Positions 1 through 7,277 of a stretch of 10,144 bases of DNA are shown here, piece after piece. Origin of the DNA: CAZCZY01 sp964503525 (lineage in GTDB: Bacteria > Patescibacteriota > JAUYIX01); contig CAZCZY010000065.1 in NCBI GenBank assembly GCA_964503525.1, forward strand, positions 1-10,144. Reading direction: 5' to 3'. The notes under the pieces were generated by a model, which was not told the DNA's origin, searched no databases, and was given only the letters and a program-made list of their open reading frames with translations. Made by a program: the position numbers and the translations under genes. Position 1 is the first letter of the stretch; each line of letters opens with the position of its first letter.

Positions 1-63
1 CCCGATCACCATGGCGGCGCTCGCCGCTACTAGGATTGCCAAATAATTGATTTCTACGTTCAT
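1..63 (-). CDS. DUF1761-like small membrane protein, N-terminal fragment (runs off the left edge)
   Basis: Reading the minus strand from an ATG at 63-61 gives 21 open codons to the window edge, including NYLAILVAASAAMVIG. A start of this kind (a few polar residues, then N-Y/W-L-A-hydrophobic-LVAA...A-hydrophobic-G) is typical of DUF1761 proteins, small integral membrane proteins of unknown function. What is seen is only a short N-terminus entering a first membrane helix; the family name rests on memory of that opening pattern. The gene is divergent from the methyltransferase gene, with 45 bases between the two starts. Upstream on its own strand is a good -10 hexamer (TATACT, 98-93). No Shine-Dalgarno sequence is evident. 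Any other small membrane protein with a similar first helix is an alternative. Confidence 0.6.
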   Translation of the reverse strand, partial: MNVEINYLAILVAASAAMVIG

Positions 64-91
64 TAGGGTAGTTTTTAAGGACTAACATCGC

Positions 92-120
92 TAGTATATC
101 CTGCCCCAATGACACAGCAA
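92..120. promoter_or_regulatory. Divergent promoter region between the DUF1761-like gene and the methyltransferase gene
   Basis: On the minus strand TATACT (98-93) is preceded 16 bases upstream by TTGCTG (120-115), a plausible sigma-70-type pair driving the leftward gene with a leader of about 20 bases. The -35 element would lie inside the first codons of the rightward gene. On the plus strand the overlapping TAGTAT (92-97) or TATATC (95-100) lies 8-11 bases before the ATG at 109, so that transcript would have almost no leader. No convincing plus-strand -35 is visible. The two -10 elements share bases, so the two promoters would probably exclude each other. Confidence 0.35.
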
Positions 121-1545
121 GACAGCCCCAAAAAGACAGAAAGTCCCAAGAATCGGACCATTGATGATGTAAAAATCGAGAAGCTTATTTTTGGGGGCCA
201 AGGGTTGGCACGAACAGAACACGGCGCCGTCTTTGCCTGGAACGCGCTACCTGGCGAAAACGTCAGCGTGCGGGTTACCAAAAAAAGAAAAGGGGTACTC
301 GAGGGCGTGGCCACTACGTTTGCAGCACCGTCGAGTGACCGCATGCCTCCGCGCGAGGATCATTTTTTATCATGTAGTCCCTGGCAAATTTTGTCGCCGT
401 CTGCAGAACTTCAGTGGAAGCTCGCGATAGCCCGAGAGACCTACCAAAAAATTGGACACATTCCCGAAAAGTCTCCGCTGATGCAGGCGCTGGGAATCGC
501 GACGCACGGCAGCGAGTACCGCTACCGCAATAAAATGGAATACAGTTTTGTGGATACGGAGGCGGGGGTTTCGCTCGCGTTTTATGATCGCGGTCTCCAT
601 ACACGAACACCAATCGACGAGTGCCTACTTGCAACGCCAGAAATTACCAAGGCTGCGACTGCCATAGTGGGCTGGCTTCGTGACAAAAAAATTGTTGCGC
701 AGGATCTCAAAAGTTTAATTTTGCGATCGGGTGACGCTGGCGCTCTCAGCCGCACTGGCGAGACAGGCGATGTCAAAGTGATTGTCGGACTTTTTTGCAC
801 ACGAGATCTTAAATTGGATGCACAGGACGTTGCCAATCAGCTGCAGGACGTGGCAGGACAGAAAATCTTGCATGGTTTGCATATTTTCTATTCGCGACCA
901 GAACATCCAGCTGCATCTGCAGACAAATTATTATCGTCGCATGGAGCAAGCAGTCTTAGGCAGACTGTTGGCCTTGCAGGGAATGGCGGGGCACTAACAC
1001 TTGAGTACGGACTCCTCAGTTTTTTTCAGGTAAACGTTCCTGTATTTGAAAAAGCACTGGCCGATATTATTGAGCAAGTGCCCAACGATGCCGACGTCTT
1101 AGATTTTTACAGTGGTGTTGGTTCGATTGGAATTGCAGTGGCCACAAAAGCAAAACATGTGACGCTCGTTGACAGCGACGAGCAGGGAATTGATTTTGCA
1201 AAAAAGAATCTCGCAACAAATGTGGCGCATACAAACACTACTGCTGCTACGGGAGCCAAAGTTAGCGCACTCGCCGCATCGGCAGAATCAATGACGAGCT
1301 TGATCCATCCGGAGCACACTTTGATTGTTGACCCGCCACGGATTGGATTACACAACGGCGTGGTACAGCGCATTTTGGCAGTTCGGCCAAAAAGAGTGGT
1401 GTATTTATCCTGCAATCTGAGCACACAGGCGCGAGATATCGGTGCATTAGCCACGGCGTACACGCCTGTCTTTGCGCGCCTCTACAACTTTTTTCCCCGA
1501 ACGCCTCATATAGAAGGTCTAATGGTGCTCGATTTGGCCGAGTAG
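109..1545 (+). CDS. TrmA/RlmD-family RNA (uracil-C5)-methyltransferase
   Basis: A SAM-dependent enzyme of the class that methylates C5 of uracil in 23S rRNA (RlmD/RlmCD type) or tRNA (TrmA/TrmFO-like position), acting in the cytoplasm. The 478 residues show an N-terminal TRAM-like RNA-binding domain (about 18-72, with IFGGQGLAR and a basic KKRKGV turn). A central RNA-binding insert follows, then a Rossmann methyltransferase domain. Visible motifs are FQVN (306-309), the SAM loop DFYSGVGSIG (332-341), DPPR (408-411), SCN with the nucleophile Cys435, and the terminal PHIEG with the likely general base Glu469. The iron-sulfur motif of RlmD (C-x5-C-G-G-C) is degenerate: only SCSPW (Cys89) remains, with Trp92 where the last cysteine should be. 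Cys172 matches the distal ligand position. The cluster is therefore probably not bound. The ATG at 109 gives a full-length protein, with no Shine-Dalgarno sequence before it. The exact target base cannot be told from sequence, so I give no symbol. Ku follows after 15 bases. Confidence 0.9.
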   Translation: MTQQDSPKKTESPKNRTIDDVKIEKLIFGGQGLARTEHGAVFAWNALPGENVSVRVTKKRKGVLEGVATTFAAPSSDRMPPREDHFLSCSPWQILSPSAELQWKLAIARETYQKIGHIPEKSPLMQALGIATHGSEYRYRNKMEYSFVDTEAGVSLAFYDRGLHTRTPIDECLLATPEITKAATAIVGWLRDKKIVAQDLKSLILRSGDAGALSRTGETGDVKVIVGLFCTRDLKLDAQDVANQLQDVAGQKILHGLHIFYSRPEHPAASADKLLSSHGASSLRQTVGLAGNGGALTLEYGLLSFFQVNVPVFEKALADIIEQVPNDADVLDFYSGVGSIGIAVATKAKHVTLVDSDEQGIDFAKKNLATNVAHTNTTAATGAKVSALAASAESMTSLIHPEHTLIVDPPRIGLHNGVVQRILAVRPKRVVYLSCNLSTQARDIGALATAYTPVFARLYNFFPRTPHIEGLMVLDLAE

Positions 1546-1547
1546 TT

Positions 1548-1553
1548 TACAAT
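1548..1553 (+). promoter_or_regulatory. Candidate -10 element for a leaderless ku transcript
   Basis: TACAAT lies 3-8 bases after the methyltransferase stop codon and exactly 7 bases before the ku ATG (TACAATAAACCGCATG). That spacing puts transcription start at or next to the A of ATG, the pattern of leaderless bacterial mRNAs. No ribosome-binding sequence exists in the 15-base gap and no clear -35 is seen. Read-through from the upstream gene is equally possible. Confidence 0.35.
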
Positions 1554-1560
1554 AAACCGC

Positions 1561-2370
1561 ATGCCCAGATCGTTTTGGAGCGGAGCAATACAATTTGGCT
1601 TGGTATACATTCCCATCAAACTTTTTTCTGCGGTTAAGCACCGCGAAGTTGTTTTTCACGAGGTGCATGACAAAGACGGCAAGCGCATTTTTGAAAAGCG
1701 ATTTTGCACGGCCGATAACCGCGAGGTGGCCTATGATCACATTGCCAAGGGGTATCAGCTTTCTGCCCGTCGCAGCGTGGTTTTAACTCGTGACGAACTT
1801 GAACGCCTCGAACCGCCCGCCGCGCGCAGCATTGCGATTGAGGATTTTGTTAAGCTCGAGGAAATTGATCCAGTTTATTTTTTGAATACCTACTATATTG
1901 TGCCGGAGGGTGACGCGCGTCAGGCCTACGCGGTGTTACAGCGTGCCATGACCGACACAAAAAAAGTTGCCATTGGCCGTACGGTAATCCGGCAAAAACA
2001 ATATCTCGTCGCCCTGCGACCGTATCGCAACCTCATCATGATGGAGACGATGATTTTTGCCGACGAACTTGTGGCAGAAAAAAATGTTATAGCAGTGCTT
2101 ACGGCCGGCCGCACAAAAATTGGAGCGATAAAAGTTGGCGCGCGCGAAGTTGCGACGGCAAAAAGGGTCATTGCGAGCCTTTCGAGGCCATTTGCGCCGT
2201 CCAAGTACCGTGACACCTATCGCGCGCGCGTTTTATCGCTCATAAAAAAGAAATCAAAGGGGCAAGAGATCGCCAAATCTCAACCAATAACCCAGCGAGC
2301 GACTCAAGTAGATGAACTTCTCACACAATTACAAGAAAGTATGCAAAAAAGTAACGCGGTTCGGCGCTAA
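1561..2370 (+). CDS. ku: Ku, bacterial non-homologous end-joining DNA end-binding protein
   Basis: Bacterial Ku forms a homodimeric ring that threads onto double-strand DNA ends and recruits the ligase LigD. The 269-residue protein opens with the family signature PRSFWSGAIQFGLVYIPIKL (2-21). Further family motifs follow: FHEVHDKDGKRI (32-43), KRFC (46-49), the KGYQL segment, IEDFVKLEEIDPVYF and the LRPYRNLIMMETMIFADE strand. After it come SRPFAPSKYRDTYR and a C-terminal helix resembling the usual 'MEALRASLE' (here LLTQLQESMQKS). Length matches minimal bacterial Ku, with no long lysine-rich tail, only a short basic end. The ATG start fits the family's N-terminus exactly. No ligD or other end-joining gene lies in the window; the neighbours are an RNA methyltransferase (15 bases upstream) and a surface protein (9 bases downstream). 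Ku is patchily distributed and often moves horizontally, but nothing in the composition here proves transfer. Confidence 0.95.
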   Translation: MPRSFWSGAIQFGLVYIPIKLFSAVKHREVVFHEVHDKDGKRIFEKRFCTADNREVAYDHIAKGYQLSARRSVVLTRDELERLEPPAARSIAIEDFVKLEEIDPVYFLNTYYIVPEGDARQAYAVLQRAMTDTKKVAIGRTVIRQKQYLVALRPYRNLIMMETMIFADELVAEKNVIAVLTAGRTKIGAIKVGAREVATAKRVIASLSRPFAPSKYRDTYRARVLSLIKKKSKGQEIAKSQPITQRATQVDELLTQLQESMQKSNAVRR

Positions 2371-2379
2371 ATAACCGGC

Positions 2380-5085
2380 ATGCTTAAGCGAAACACACTT
2401 CTCAAATGGATTGCAGCGATAAGTACGGTATTGCTGTTGCTGTTGATCGGCTATGTCGCCTGGCGTGTCTTGATCATGCCGCAAGCTGCAGATGGCGGTG
2501 GAACAATTACGGTTTCACCTACAATTGTACCTACTGGCGGTACCGGGCAACAACTTAGCTTTGCGTTTACATCCGACTCCGTAAAAGATTCAGGTAGCAT
2601 GCGCGTTCTAGTGCCGACGTTACAAGGCTGGTCAGCTCCAAACGGAGTACCAAGCACGGCGGGGTATACCACTGCAACAACTTCTGGGACAATTGGCACC
2701 GTAAAGGATACTCTTGAGTCTACCGCTGGCTGGACTGATAACAACGATCACATGGTACTCAGCATTGATACGGCGGATTACCAGACTTTTAGCGGCTCGC
2801 TGCTCAACACGATCAATTCTTACGCGACAGCCGGTGAGAAATGGTTTTTTGACGAGGGTGGTGCACAAGATTGGGGTGCTGCAAATGCCGGTGCCAACCT
2901 GCGTGTGGCCCAATGGTTTAAACCATCGACTGCAGTGGGTTTAGGTGATTTTACCTGGCAGGTTGATGATACGGCGGGACTCGCTTCGCCGCTTGACTCA
3001 GTAAGTCTGCCGCTACTTACAAGTGGTGTCTGGTCCTACAAATCTATTGATCTGGGAGTGGCAACTCGTCCTTCGGTTCTCTCGTATGGTTACGAATACA
3101 CAACTGATATTGGGGCGATAAATTATAAGACGGACTCGCCCTCTGTACTTTTTGACGCCGCTGAGGTAACAACCAATTGGGATGGCGGCACCGTAAACGT
3201 AGGGGTTACTGCATTGGGCATCGGACAACAAGAAGGCAGTTTTTTTATTCGCTGTACGTATGCGGCCCTCGCAGGCACGAACGAAAGATGCCGTCGTTCG
3301 ACAGCTCCACTCGGTGCTTTTACAATTGGCCCAAATAATACGGTTAGCTTTTGGGCCCGATCCTCCGTTGATACGACTGGTGCCGACCTTGAGTTCATCG
3401 ACGCGAGCGGTGCCGACCTTACGTCGCCGGACGACACGGTGCTATTGCCAGCACTTACTATGAATGTGTGGACATTTATTACCCTTAACGCCCCAAATTC
3501 TGCCAACAATACTGTCCAGTCGTATGGCATTAACCAAGTCAATGATCTCGGGGCTTTTACCCTGGATCTTGATGCATTTGGCAAGCAGATCAATGGCATG
3601 AACACCACGACCGGCTGGACGGCACCCTCAACTGCGACAAACATTATTTTATTTGCGGATTCTGTAACCAAAAAAGAAGGGACCAATTCTTTACTCGCAA
3701 CAGTCGACGTGGCCGCAGTTGCAGGAGACCGTTGGTATAAGACTTTGGGCGCGTCCGAGGATTGGTCGACGTATACAAAAGCAGGTTTTTGGCTTCGATC
3801 AACCTTGGCCACATCAGCAGGGGATTTACAGTTTGCGTATGACGATGCTACGGATTTGAGTAGCCCGATCGCGACGTTATCGATTCCGGCGCTCTCCGCA
3901 AGTACTTGGACATGGATTGTACTTTCACCCTTGACTGGCGTGCGCTCGACTGTAAATAGTTATGGGATTGTCTATAACACGGACCTCGTTTTTGCTGCGA
4001 ACATCAATTTCGATTATTTCTTGCTGGGTCCAGGTGTTCCGTCATTCCACTTGTCAATCGGGGGCGTTGAAATCGGCGTTGCGTTTTTGGAGTTAGCTTC
4101 TTCCGGAACAGTCTCAATTTTGTATGGATCAGGCGGCGGGGCCAACGGCGCAAACATTCCTGGCACGGCGGGCACCTCGACTTTTTCTTCATATAACCGT
4201 GATATGTCTGACGGGACGCTGACGCTGATGGGCGCGTCCCCTCAAGTGACGCGCAATTCCTCACCGGTGATGGGGTCTTTTACAGACTCGCCTGATCCCG
4301 TGGTTGAGGGGTACAACATTACTTTTTCTAGTGGAACCTGGACGGATGATAACGTCTCGGAGCAGGTGATGATGTTTGTCTGCAAGACCAATGCTTTGAT
4401 GAGCAATGCAGTTGGAGGCTGTAGCGGTGGGCAGTGGGGGGGTACCGGTATATATGCGACTACAAATCCACAAAACATTGTGTATGGAGCACTTTTTGCC
4501 AATGTTGCTACTAGCCCAAACTCGTATTACATTTTTTTGTGTGACATAAAACAGATTTCTAACTCGTGTTCGGCTGGATCGACGGGGACGTTTACGGTGC
4601 AGAATCAATCTTTTTCTTTTTCAACGTCGGCGAGCGCGCTGCACTTTGGAACACTAAATTCTGGAGCGTCTCGGTACGCAAATACAACTACCGGAAGTGG
4701 CTCAGAAGTCACCGCGCACACCCTCACAGCCTTGACAAATGCCGCAAGTGGTTATATAATCACTGTTAAGGGTGCAACTTTGACCAGAAGTTCTTTTACG
4801 ATAAATGCCATAGGAGCCACTAATACTGCCCCGTCCGTAGGAACTGAGCAGTTTGGGATGCGAGGTGTCGTTGTACCGTTTGGGACTGGAACGGTAACGG
4901 CTCCGTACGCTGCTGCCGGCTTCGCCTATGCTGCCACTGTATCTACTCCGAGCCAGATTGCTTCCGGTGCTGGTGACTCAGTATCCACAACCTTTAGTTG
5001 GAGATACCTTGCAAATATTTCCACCTTAACGGAGAATGGTCTGTATGCGAGTACCCTAACCTTTACTGGTACGCCGCAGTTCTAA
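2380..5085 (+). CDS. Large modular secreted surface protein with three jelly-roll-like repeats and a WxL-like C-terminal module
   Basis: Not a named family; described from sequence. The 901 residues begin with KR and a hydrophobic helix (about 10-31), an uncleaved anchor or a signal peptide cut near PQA-A. A small beta domain (45-107, ending GTIGTV) follows. Then come three tandem ~145-residue modules (about 112-252, 259-402, 408-552), aligned by W118, W267 and W413 and by 'DW..Y/A..FW', 'LPxLxxxxW' and 'VxSYGI' motifs, like carbohydrate-binding jelly rolls. Residues 553-625 (GTVSILYGSGGG, TFSS) look like the rest of the first domain. Residues 628-740 form an Ig-like domain with four cysteines (668, 681, 721, 730) in a C-K-T-N...C...FLCD...C pattern. 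The C-terminal module (741-901) matches those of the two smaller secreted proteins and stops at a terminal Phe. There is no LPxTG motif or C-terminal membrane helix. Probable role: cell-surface binding or adhesion. It starts 9 bases after ku, without a Shine-Dalgarno sequence. Confidence 0.85.
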   Translation: MLKRNTLLKWIAAISTVLLLLLIGYVAWRVLIMPQAADGGGTITVSPTIVPTGGTGQQLSFAFTSDSVKDSGSMRVLVPTLQGWSAPNGVPSTAGYTTATTSGTIGTVKDTLESTAGWTDNNDHMVLSIDTADYQTFSGSLLNTINSYATAGEKWFFDEGGAQDWGAANAGANLRVAQWFKPSTAVGLGDFTWQVDDTAGLASPLDSVSLPLLTSGVWSYKSIDLGVATRPSVLSYGYEYTTDIGAINYKTDSPSVLFDAAEVTTNWDGGTVNVGVTALGIGQQEGSFFIRCTYAALAGTNERCRRSTAPLGAFTIGPNNTVSFWARSSVDTTGADLEFIDASGADLTSPDDTVLLPALTMNVWTFITLNAPNSANNTVQSYGINQVNDLGAFTLDLDAFGKQINGMNTTTGWTAPSTATNIILFADSVTKKEGTNSLLATVDVAAVAGDRWYKTLGASEDWSTYTKAGFWLRSTLATSAGDLQFAYDDATDLSSPIATLSIPALSASTWTWIVLSPLTGVRSTVNSYGIVYNTDLVFAANINFDYFLLGPGVPSFHLSIGGVEIGVAFLELASSGTVSILYGSGGGANGANIPGTAGTSTFSSYNRDMSDGTLTLMGASPQVTRNSSPVMGSFTDSPDPVVEGYNITFSSGTWTDDNVSEQVMMFVCKTNALMSNAVGGCSGGQWGGTGIYATTNPQNIVYGALFANVATSPNSYYIFLCDIKQISNSCSAGSTGTFTVQNQSFSFSTSASALHFGTLNSGASRYANTTTGSGSEVTAHTLTALTNAASGYIITVKGATLTRSSFTINAIGATNTAPSVGTEQFGMRGVVVPFGTGTVTAPYAAAGFAYAATVSTPSQIASGAGDSVSTTFSWRYLANISTLTENGLYASTLTFTGTPQF
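2713..4035 (+). repeat. Three tandem jelly-roll-like protein modules
   Basis: Diverged protein-level repeats of about 145-150 residues; the marker tryptophans are spaced 149 and 146 residues apart. Each has an opening GW/NW, a mid 'DW.....FW' type strand, an acidic loop of the form 'DDxxxLxSPxxxVxLPxL', a 'W' before the next strand and a 'SYGxxxxxD' ending. Repeat 2 is the most divergent at its start and carries an extra cysteine pair (FIRCTYAALAGTNERC). The DNA itself is not repetitive, so the duplication is old. Such folds usually bind glycans; the ligand is not deducible. Confidence 0.7.
4600..5085 (+). repeat. WxL-like C-terminal module, copy 1 (901-residue protein)
   Basis: Residues 741-901. 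Shared landmarks with copies at 5701-6243 and 7875-8366: 'SFSFS...LHFGTL', 'AASGYIITVKG', 'GTEQFGMRG' and the end 'NISTLTENGLYASTLTF' plus a few residues to a terminal Phe. The order and spacing resemble the Firmicutes WxL domain, whose end is typically Y-x-x-x-L-T-W-x-L. The match is by eye. Confidence 0.6.
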
Positions 5086-5115
5086 AATAAATAAACAATT
5101 AACCTCAAACTTCCC
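5083..5115 (+). promoter_or_regulatory. AT-rich spacer with a candidate -10 before the 375-residue gene
   Basis: The 30-base gap is strongly AT-rich. TAAAAT (5083-5088) overlaps the previous stop codon and is preceded 15 bases upstream by TTTACT (5062-5067), a short-spaced and weak promoter candidate. No Shine-Dalgarno sequence precedes the ATG at 5116. The AT-rich stretch may simply keep the start codon unstructured within an operon mRNA. Confidence 0.25.
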
Positions 5116-6243
5116 ATGAGTAAACATCTTCTTAAAGTAGCGCTACGAGCAGTAGTAGCTATTTCTGTATTGGCAGCACTGACCATCCAGGCGGTGCCTA
5201 GTGCGCAGGCTGCGGCGGTGACTAGTTTTTCAGATACTCTATCTACAGAGACGATAGGAGCCCTATCTAACCACACGATTAGATTTATAACGCCAACAGG
5301 TGTTAATGCGCCATCGGATACTATAGTTATCGAGTTTGATGCAGACTTTACGATGGGAACATTTGCGCTCTTAAACTTTGATTTTGGGCACGCTGCAACA
5401 TGTGCAGCCACTCCAGTTGACGAAACATTAGCAACAACAGCAGCCCCAGGAGTTTGGGGTGTTGCACAGTCCGGTCTGCTCGTGACATTTACTGCGCCGA
5501 CGGATGCTGGTGCTACTGAAATTCCTGCCGGAAACTGTGTCACGATTGATATCGGTACTGTAGCTACTTTTCCAACCCCCGGTGTGTTACAAATTACGAA
5601 CCCAGGAACAGTGCAAACCGCAACTGTTGAAGTGGACACTACAAGCACATTTGGAGATTCAGGAGTTACATCAATCCCAATCATTACAAGCTCTGAAGTT
5701 CAAATATCTGCAAATGTAAACCAGTCGATCACTTTCACGATTACTAATCCGGCTCTTGACTTTGGAACTTTGCTAGCTGGCACGACGAAGTATGCAACAT
5801 CCCCTGGTGGGTCTGGAGGCTCCACATCTAACACTACGATAGCGAATGTAATAACTGTCGGAACAAACGCAACTAGTGGTCTTGTGACGACCGTCGTTGG
5901 TGGACCGTTGACAAGTGGAGCAAACACCATTACGTCAATTCCGCTATCAGGTACGCCAACAACTCTTGCTATTGGCAGTGAGCAATTTGGTGTTCGTGTC
6001 AATGCGCCAACGCCACCAGTTACTGAACCCTGCGTAGCCGTAGCGCCCTTTGATGGTGCAGCTGGCACAGCGGGTTGGGGGGCAGATACAGTGCAACAGG
6101 TTGTTATCAACGCAGTGAATCCTGTCAACGGCCCGTGTGCTGACACGATCTTTAATGCAACCTATGGGGCAAACATTACGACACTAACAGAGCCAGGAGC
6201 CTACAGCATGGTTGCCACTTGGGTAACGACAGGTACTTTCTAG
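5116..6243 (+). CDS. Secreted two-domain surface protein with WxL-like C-terminal module (paralogue A)
   Basis: The 375-residue protein has a clear signal peptide (lysines 3 and 7, hydrophobic 8-27, cleavage likely after SAQA at residue 32). An N-terminal beta domain (33-195) carries 'NHTIRFITPTGVNAPSDTI', 'TAPTDA...EIPAGNC' and 'TFGDSG'. The C-terminal module (196-375) shares its landmarks with the 901- and 362-residue proteins. Cys96 and Cys141 are conserved in the paralogue and probably form a disulfide; Cys306 and Cys341 form a second pair unique to this copy. It ends at a terminal Phe with no sortase motif or membrane helix, so it must be held at the surface by another means or released. 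The gene lies 30 bases after the 901-residue gene and 26 before the DUF916-like gene, suggesting co-expression. Probable role: structural or adhesive exported protein. The N-terminal domain type is one I associate with Patescibacteria, but I know of no assigned function. Confidence 0.85.
   Translation: MSKHLLKVALRAVVAISVLAALTIQAVPSAQAAAVTSFSDTLSTETIGALSNHTIRFITPTGVNAPSDTIVIEFDADFTMGTFALLNFDFGHAATCAATPVDETLATTAAPGVWGVAQSGLLVTFTAPTDAGATEIPAGNCVTIDIGTVATFPTPGVLQITNPGTVQTATVEVDTTSTFGDSGVTSIPIITSSEVQISANVNQSITFTITNPALDFGTLLAGTTKYATSPGGSGGSTSNTTIANVITVGTNATSGLVTTVVGGPLTSGANTITSIPLSGTPTTLAIGSEQFGVRVNAPTPPVTEPCVAVAPFDGAAGTAGWGADTVQQVVINAVNPVNGPCADTIFNATYGANITTLTEPGAYSMVATWVTTGTF
5701..6243 (+). repeat. 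WxL-like C-terminal module, copy 2 (paralogue A)
   Basis: Residues 196-375: 'NQSITFTI...LDFGTL', 'ATSGLVTTVVG', 'GSEQFGVRV', then 'NITTLTEPGAYSMVATW' followed by VTTGTF and stop. The Tyr...Thr-Trp end is the closest of the three to the last WxL motif. An extra ~25-residue loop bounded by Cys306 and Cys341 precedes the last strands. Confidence 0.6.
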
Positions 6244-6269
6244 TTCTTTAATCTAAATAACGCACACTT

Positions 6270-7217
6270 ATGATAAAAGGAGTTTCAACATCAAAGATAC
6301 TGCGCGGAGTAGCCCTTGGTTTTCTTGGGATACTACTCGCAGTAGGTACAGTTCCTAACAATGCAAAAGCCCTGACAATCTCCCCGGTATCGATGGAAAT
6401 TGTTGCAAAGCCTGGAGAAACAGTGCAAGGGACATTAATTGTTTTAGAAAACGAGGGGGCTCAGCCGCGTACCTACACATTCTCTGCTGAAGAATTTACA
6501 GCTGGAGATGAAACCGGTAACCCATCATTCATTGCTGACAAGAGTGACATCGGGGGCTGGATTACATCGGACGCAACTGTCACTTTGCAGCCACGCGAGC
6601 AAAAAGAAGTATCTTTTACAATCAAGATCCCGCAAAATGCGGCACCAGGTGGTCACTTTGCGGGCCTCTTTTGGACCGCCAGCGGCAGCGAAGGTGGCCA
6701 AGTTGCAATTGAAGCCAAGGTTGGCACGTTGGTCTTCCTAACCGTTGAAGGCCAGATTGTTGATCGAGGTACGATTGCTGAGTTTGCGTCCAAAAACGCC
6801 GTCAACAGCACATTCCCGGTTGATATGTTTATGCGATTCCAAAACATGGGTAATGATCGCGTAAGTCCAAAAGGGACAGTTACGATCAAGAACATGTTTG
6901 GCAGTCAAGTTGGATCGGCTAGCGTCAACGCAGAAGGTGGCAATGTTTTGCCCACGCAAATCAGACGCTTTGATGTACCTGTTGCTACAAACGGCGCAGA
7001 ACCATCGAGCGGATTCTTTGATGCATTACAGCGACAGCTCGCAGGACCATCAATTGGTCGTTACACAGCAGATGTCACGGTAACGTATGGTTCGACCAAT
7101 CAAGCCTTGACCGCAAAAACCAGTTTCTGGATGTTTCCTTGGCAGTTACTATTAGTACTGATCATCGTAATCGTCTTGATCGTGCTGATTGTAAAGATGC
7201 TTCGTCGGAAGAAATAA
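6270..7217 (+). CDS. DUF916-like (WxL-partner-like) membrane-anchored surface adaptor
   Basis: The 315-residue protein has a signal peptide with cleavage after NAKA (residue 34) and an Ig-like domain (35-145: 'LTISPVSMEIVAKPGETVQG', 'VTLQPREQKEVSFTIKIP', 'PGGHFAGLFW' ending at Trp135). A second beta domain (about 145-280) follows, then a strongly hydrophobic helix (289-308) and the basic tail KMLRRKK. This order and size match the Firmicutes WxL-interacting protein type (DUF916, then DUF3324, helix, basic tail), which binds peptidoglycan and partners WxL-domain proteins. The DUF916-like part is supported by the 'P-x-x-x-x-x-x-PG' opening and the 'G-G-H-F/Y-A-x-x-F' strand. Placement between two genes with WxL-like modules supports a partner role. 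The protein would sit outside the cell with only the tail in the cytoplasm. Alternatively it is a generic pilus-chaperone-like Ig protein. The ATG at 6270 gives the full signal peptide; there is no Shine-Dalgarno sequence. Confidence 0.75.
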   Translation: MIKGVSTSKILRGVALGFLGILLAVGTVPNNAKALTISPVSMEIVAKPGETVQGTLIVLENEGAQPRTYTFSAEEFTAGDETGNPSFIADKSDIGGWITSDATVTLQPREQKEVSFTIKIPQNAAPGGHFAGLFWTASGSEGGQVAIEAKVGTLVFLTVEGQIVDRGTIAEFASKNAVNSTFPVDMFMRFQNMGNDRVSPKGTVTIKNMFGSQVGSASVNAEGGNVLPTQIRRFDVPVATNGAEPSSGFFDALQRQLAGPSIGRYTADVTVTYGSTNQALTAKTSFWMFPWQLLLVLIIVIVLIVLIVKMLRRKK

Positions 7218-7232
7218 GTACGACACTTGTTG

Positions 7233-7264
7233 AGAAGCCCGGTACACAAAATGTCCGGGCTTCT
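7233..7264 (+). terminator. Strong hairpin after the DUF916-like gene: terminator or attenuator
   Basis: A perfect 10-base stem (AGAAGCCCGG, 7233-7242, with CCGGGCTTCT, 7255-7264) closes a 12-base loop that can itself pair ACA with TGT. It begins 16 bases after the stop codon at 7217. The downstream tail is only moderately T-rich (no long T run), so it may terminate partially or stabilise the upstream message rather than stop transcription fully. It lies in the 60-base gap before the next gene and would reduce expression of the last gene relative to the first three. Confidence 0.55.
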
Positions 7265-7277
7265 TCACACTAAGGAT

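Noticed and set aside
3123..3812. Long minus-strand frame (229 codons) opposite the jelly-roll repeats
   Set aside because: It is antisense to clear coding sequence with repeated domain motifs, has no recognisable domain and reflects codon bias of the real gene.
5082..5684. Minus-strand frame of 200 codons opposite paralogue A
   Set aside because: The plus-strand frame has a signal peptide and conserved motifs; the minus frame mirrors Thr/Ala/Val codon patterns.
7227..7277. N-terminal extension of paralogue B from TTG 7227 or ATG 7251
   Set aside because: The stretch forms a perfect hairpin and adds polar residues before an otherwise normal signal peptide; ATG 7278 is the better start.
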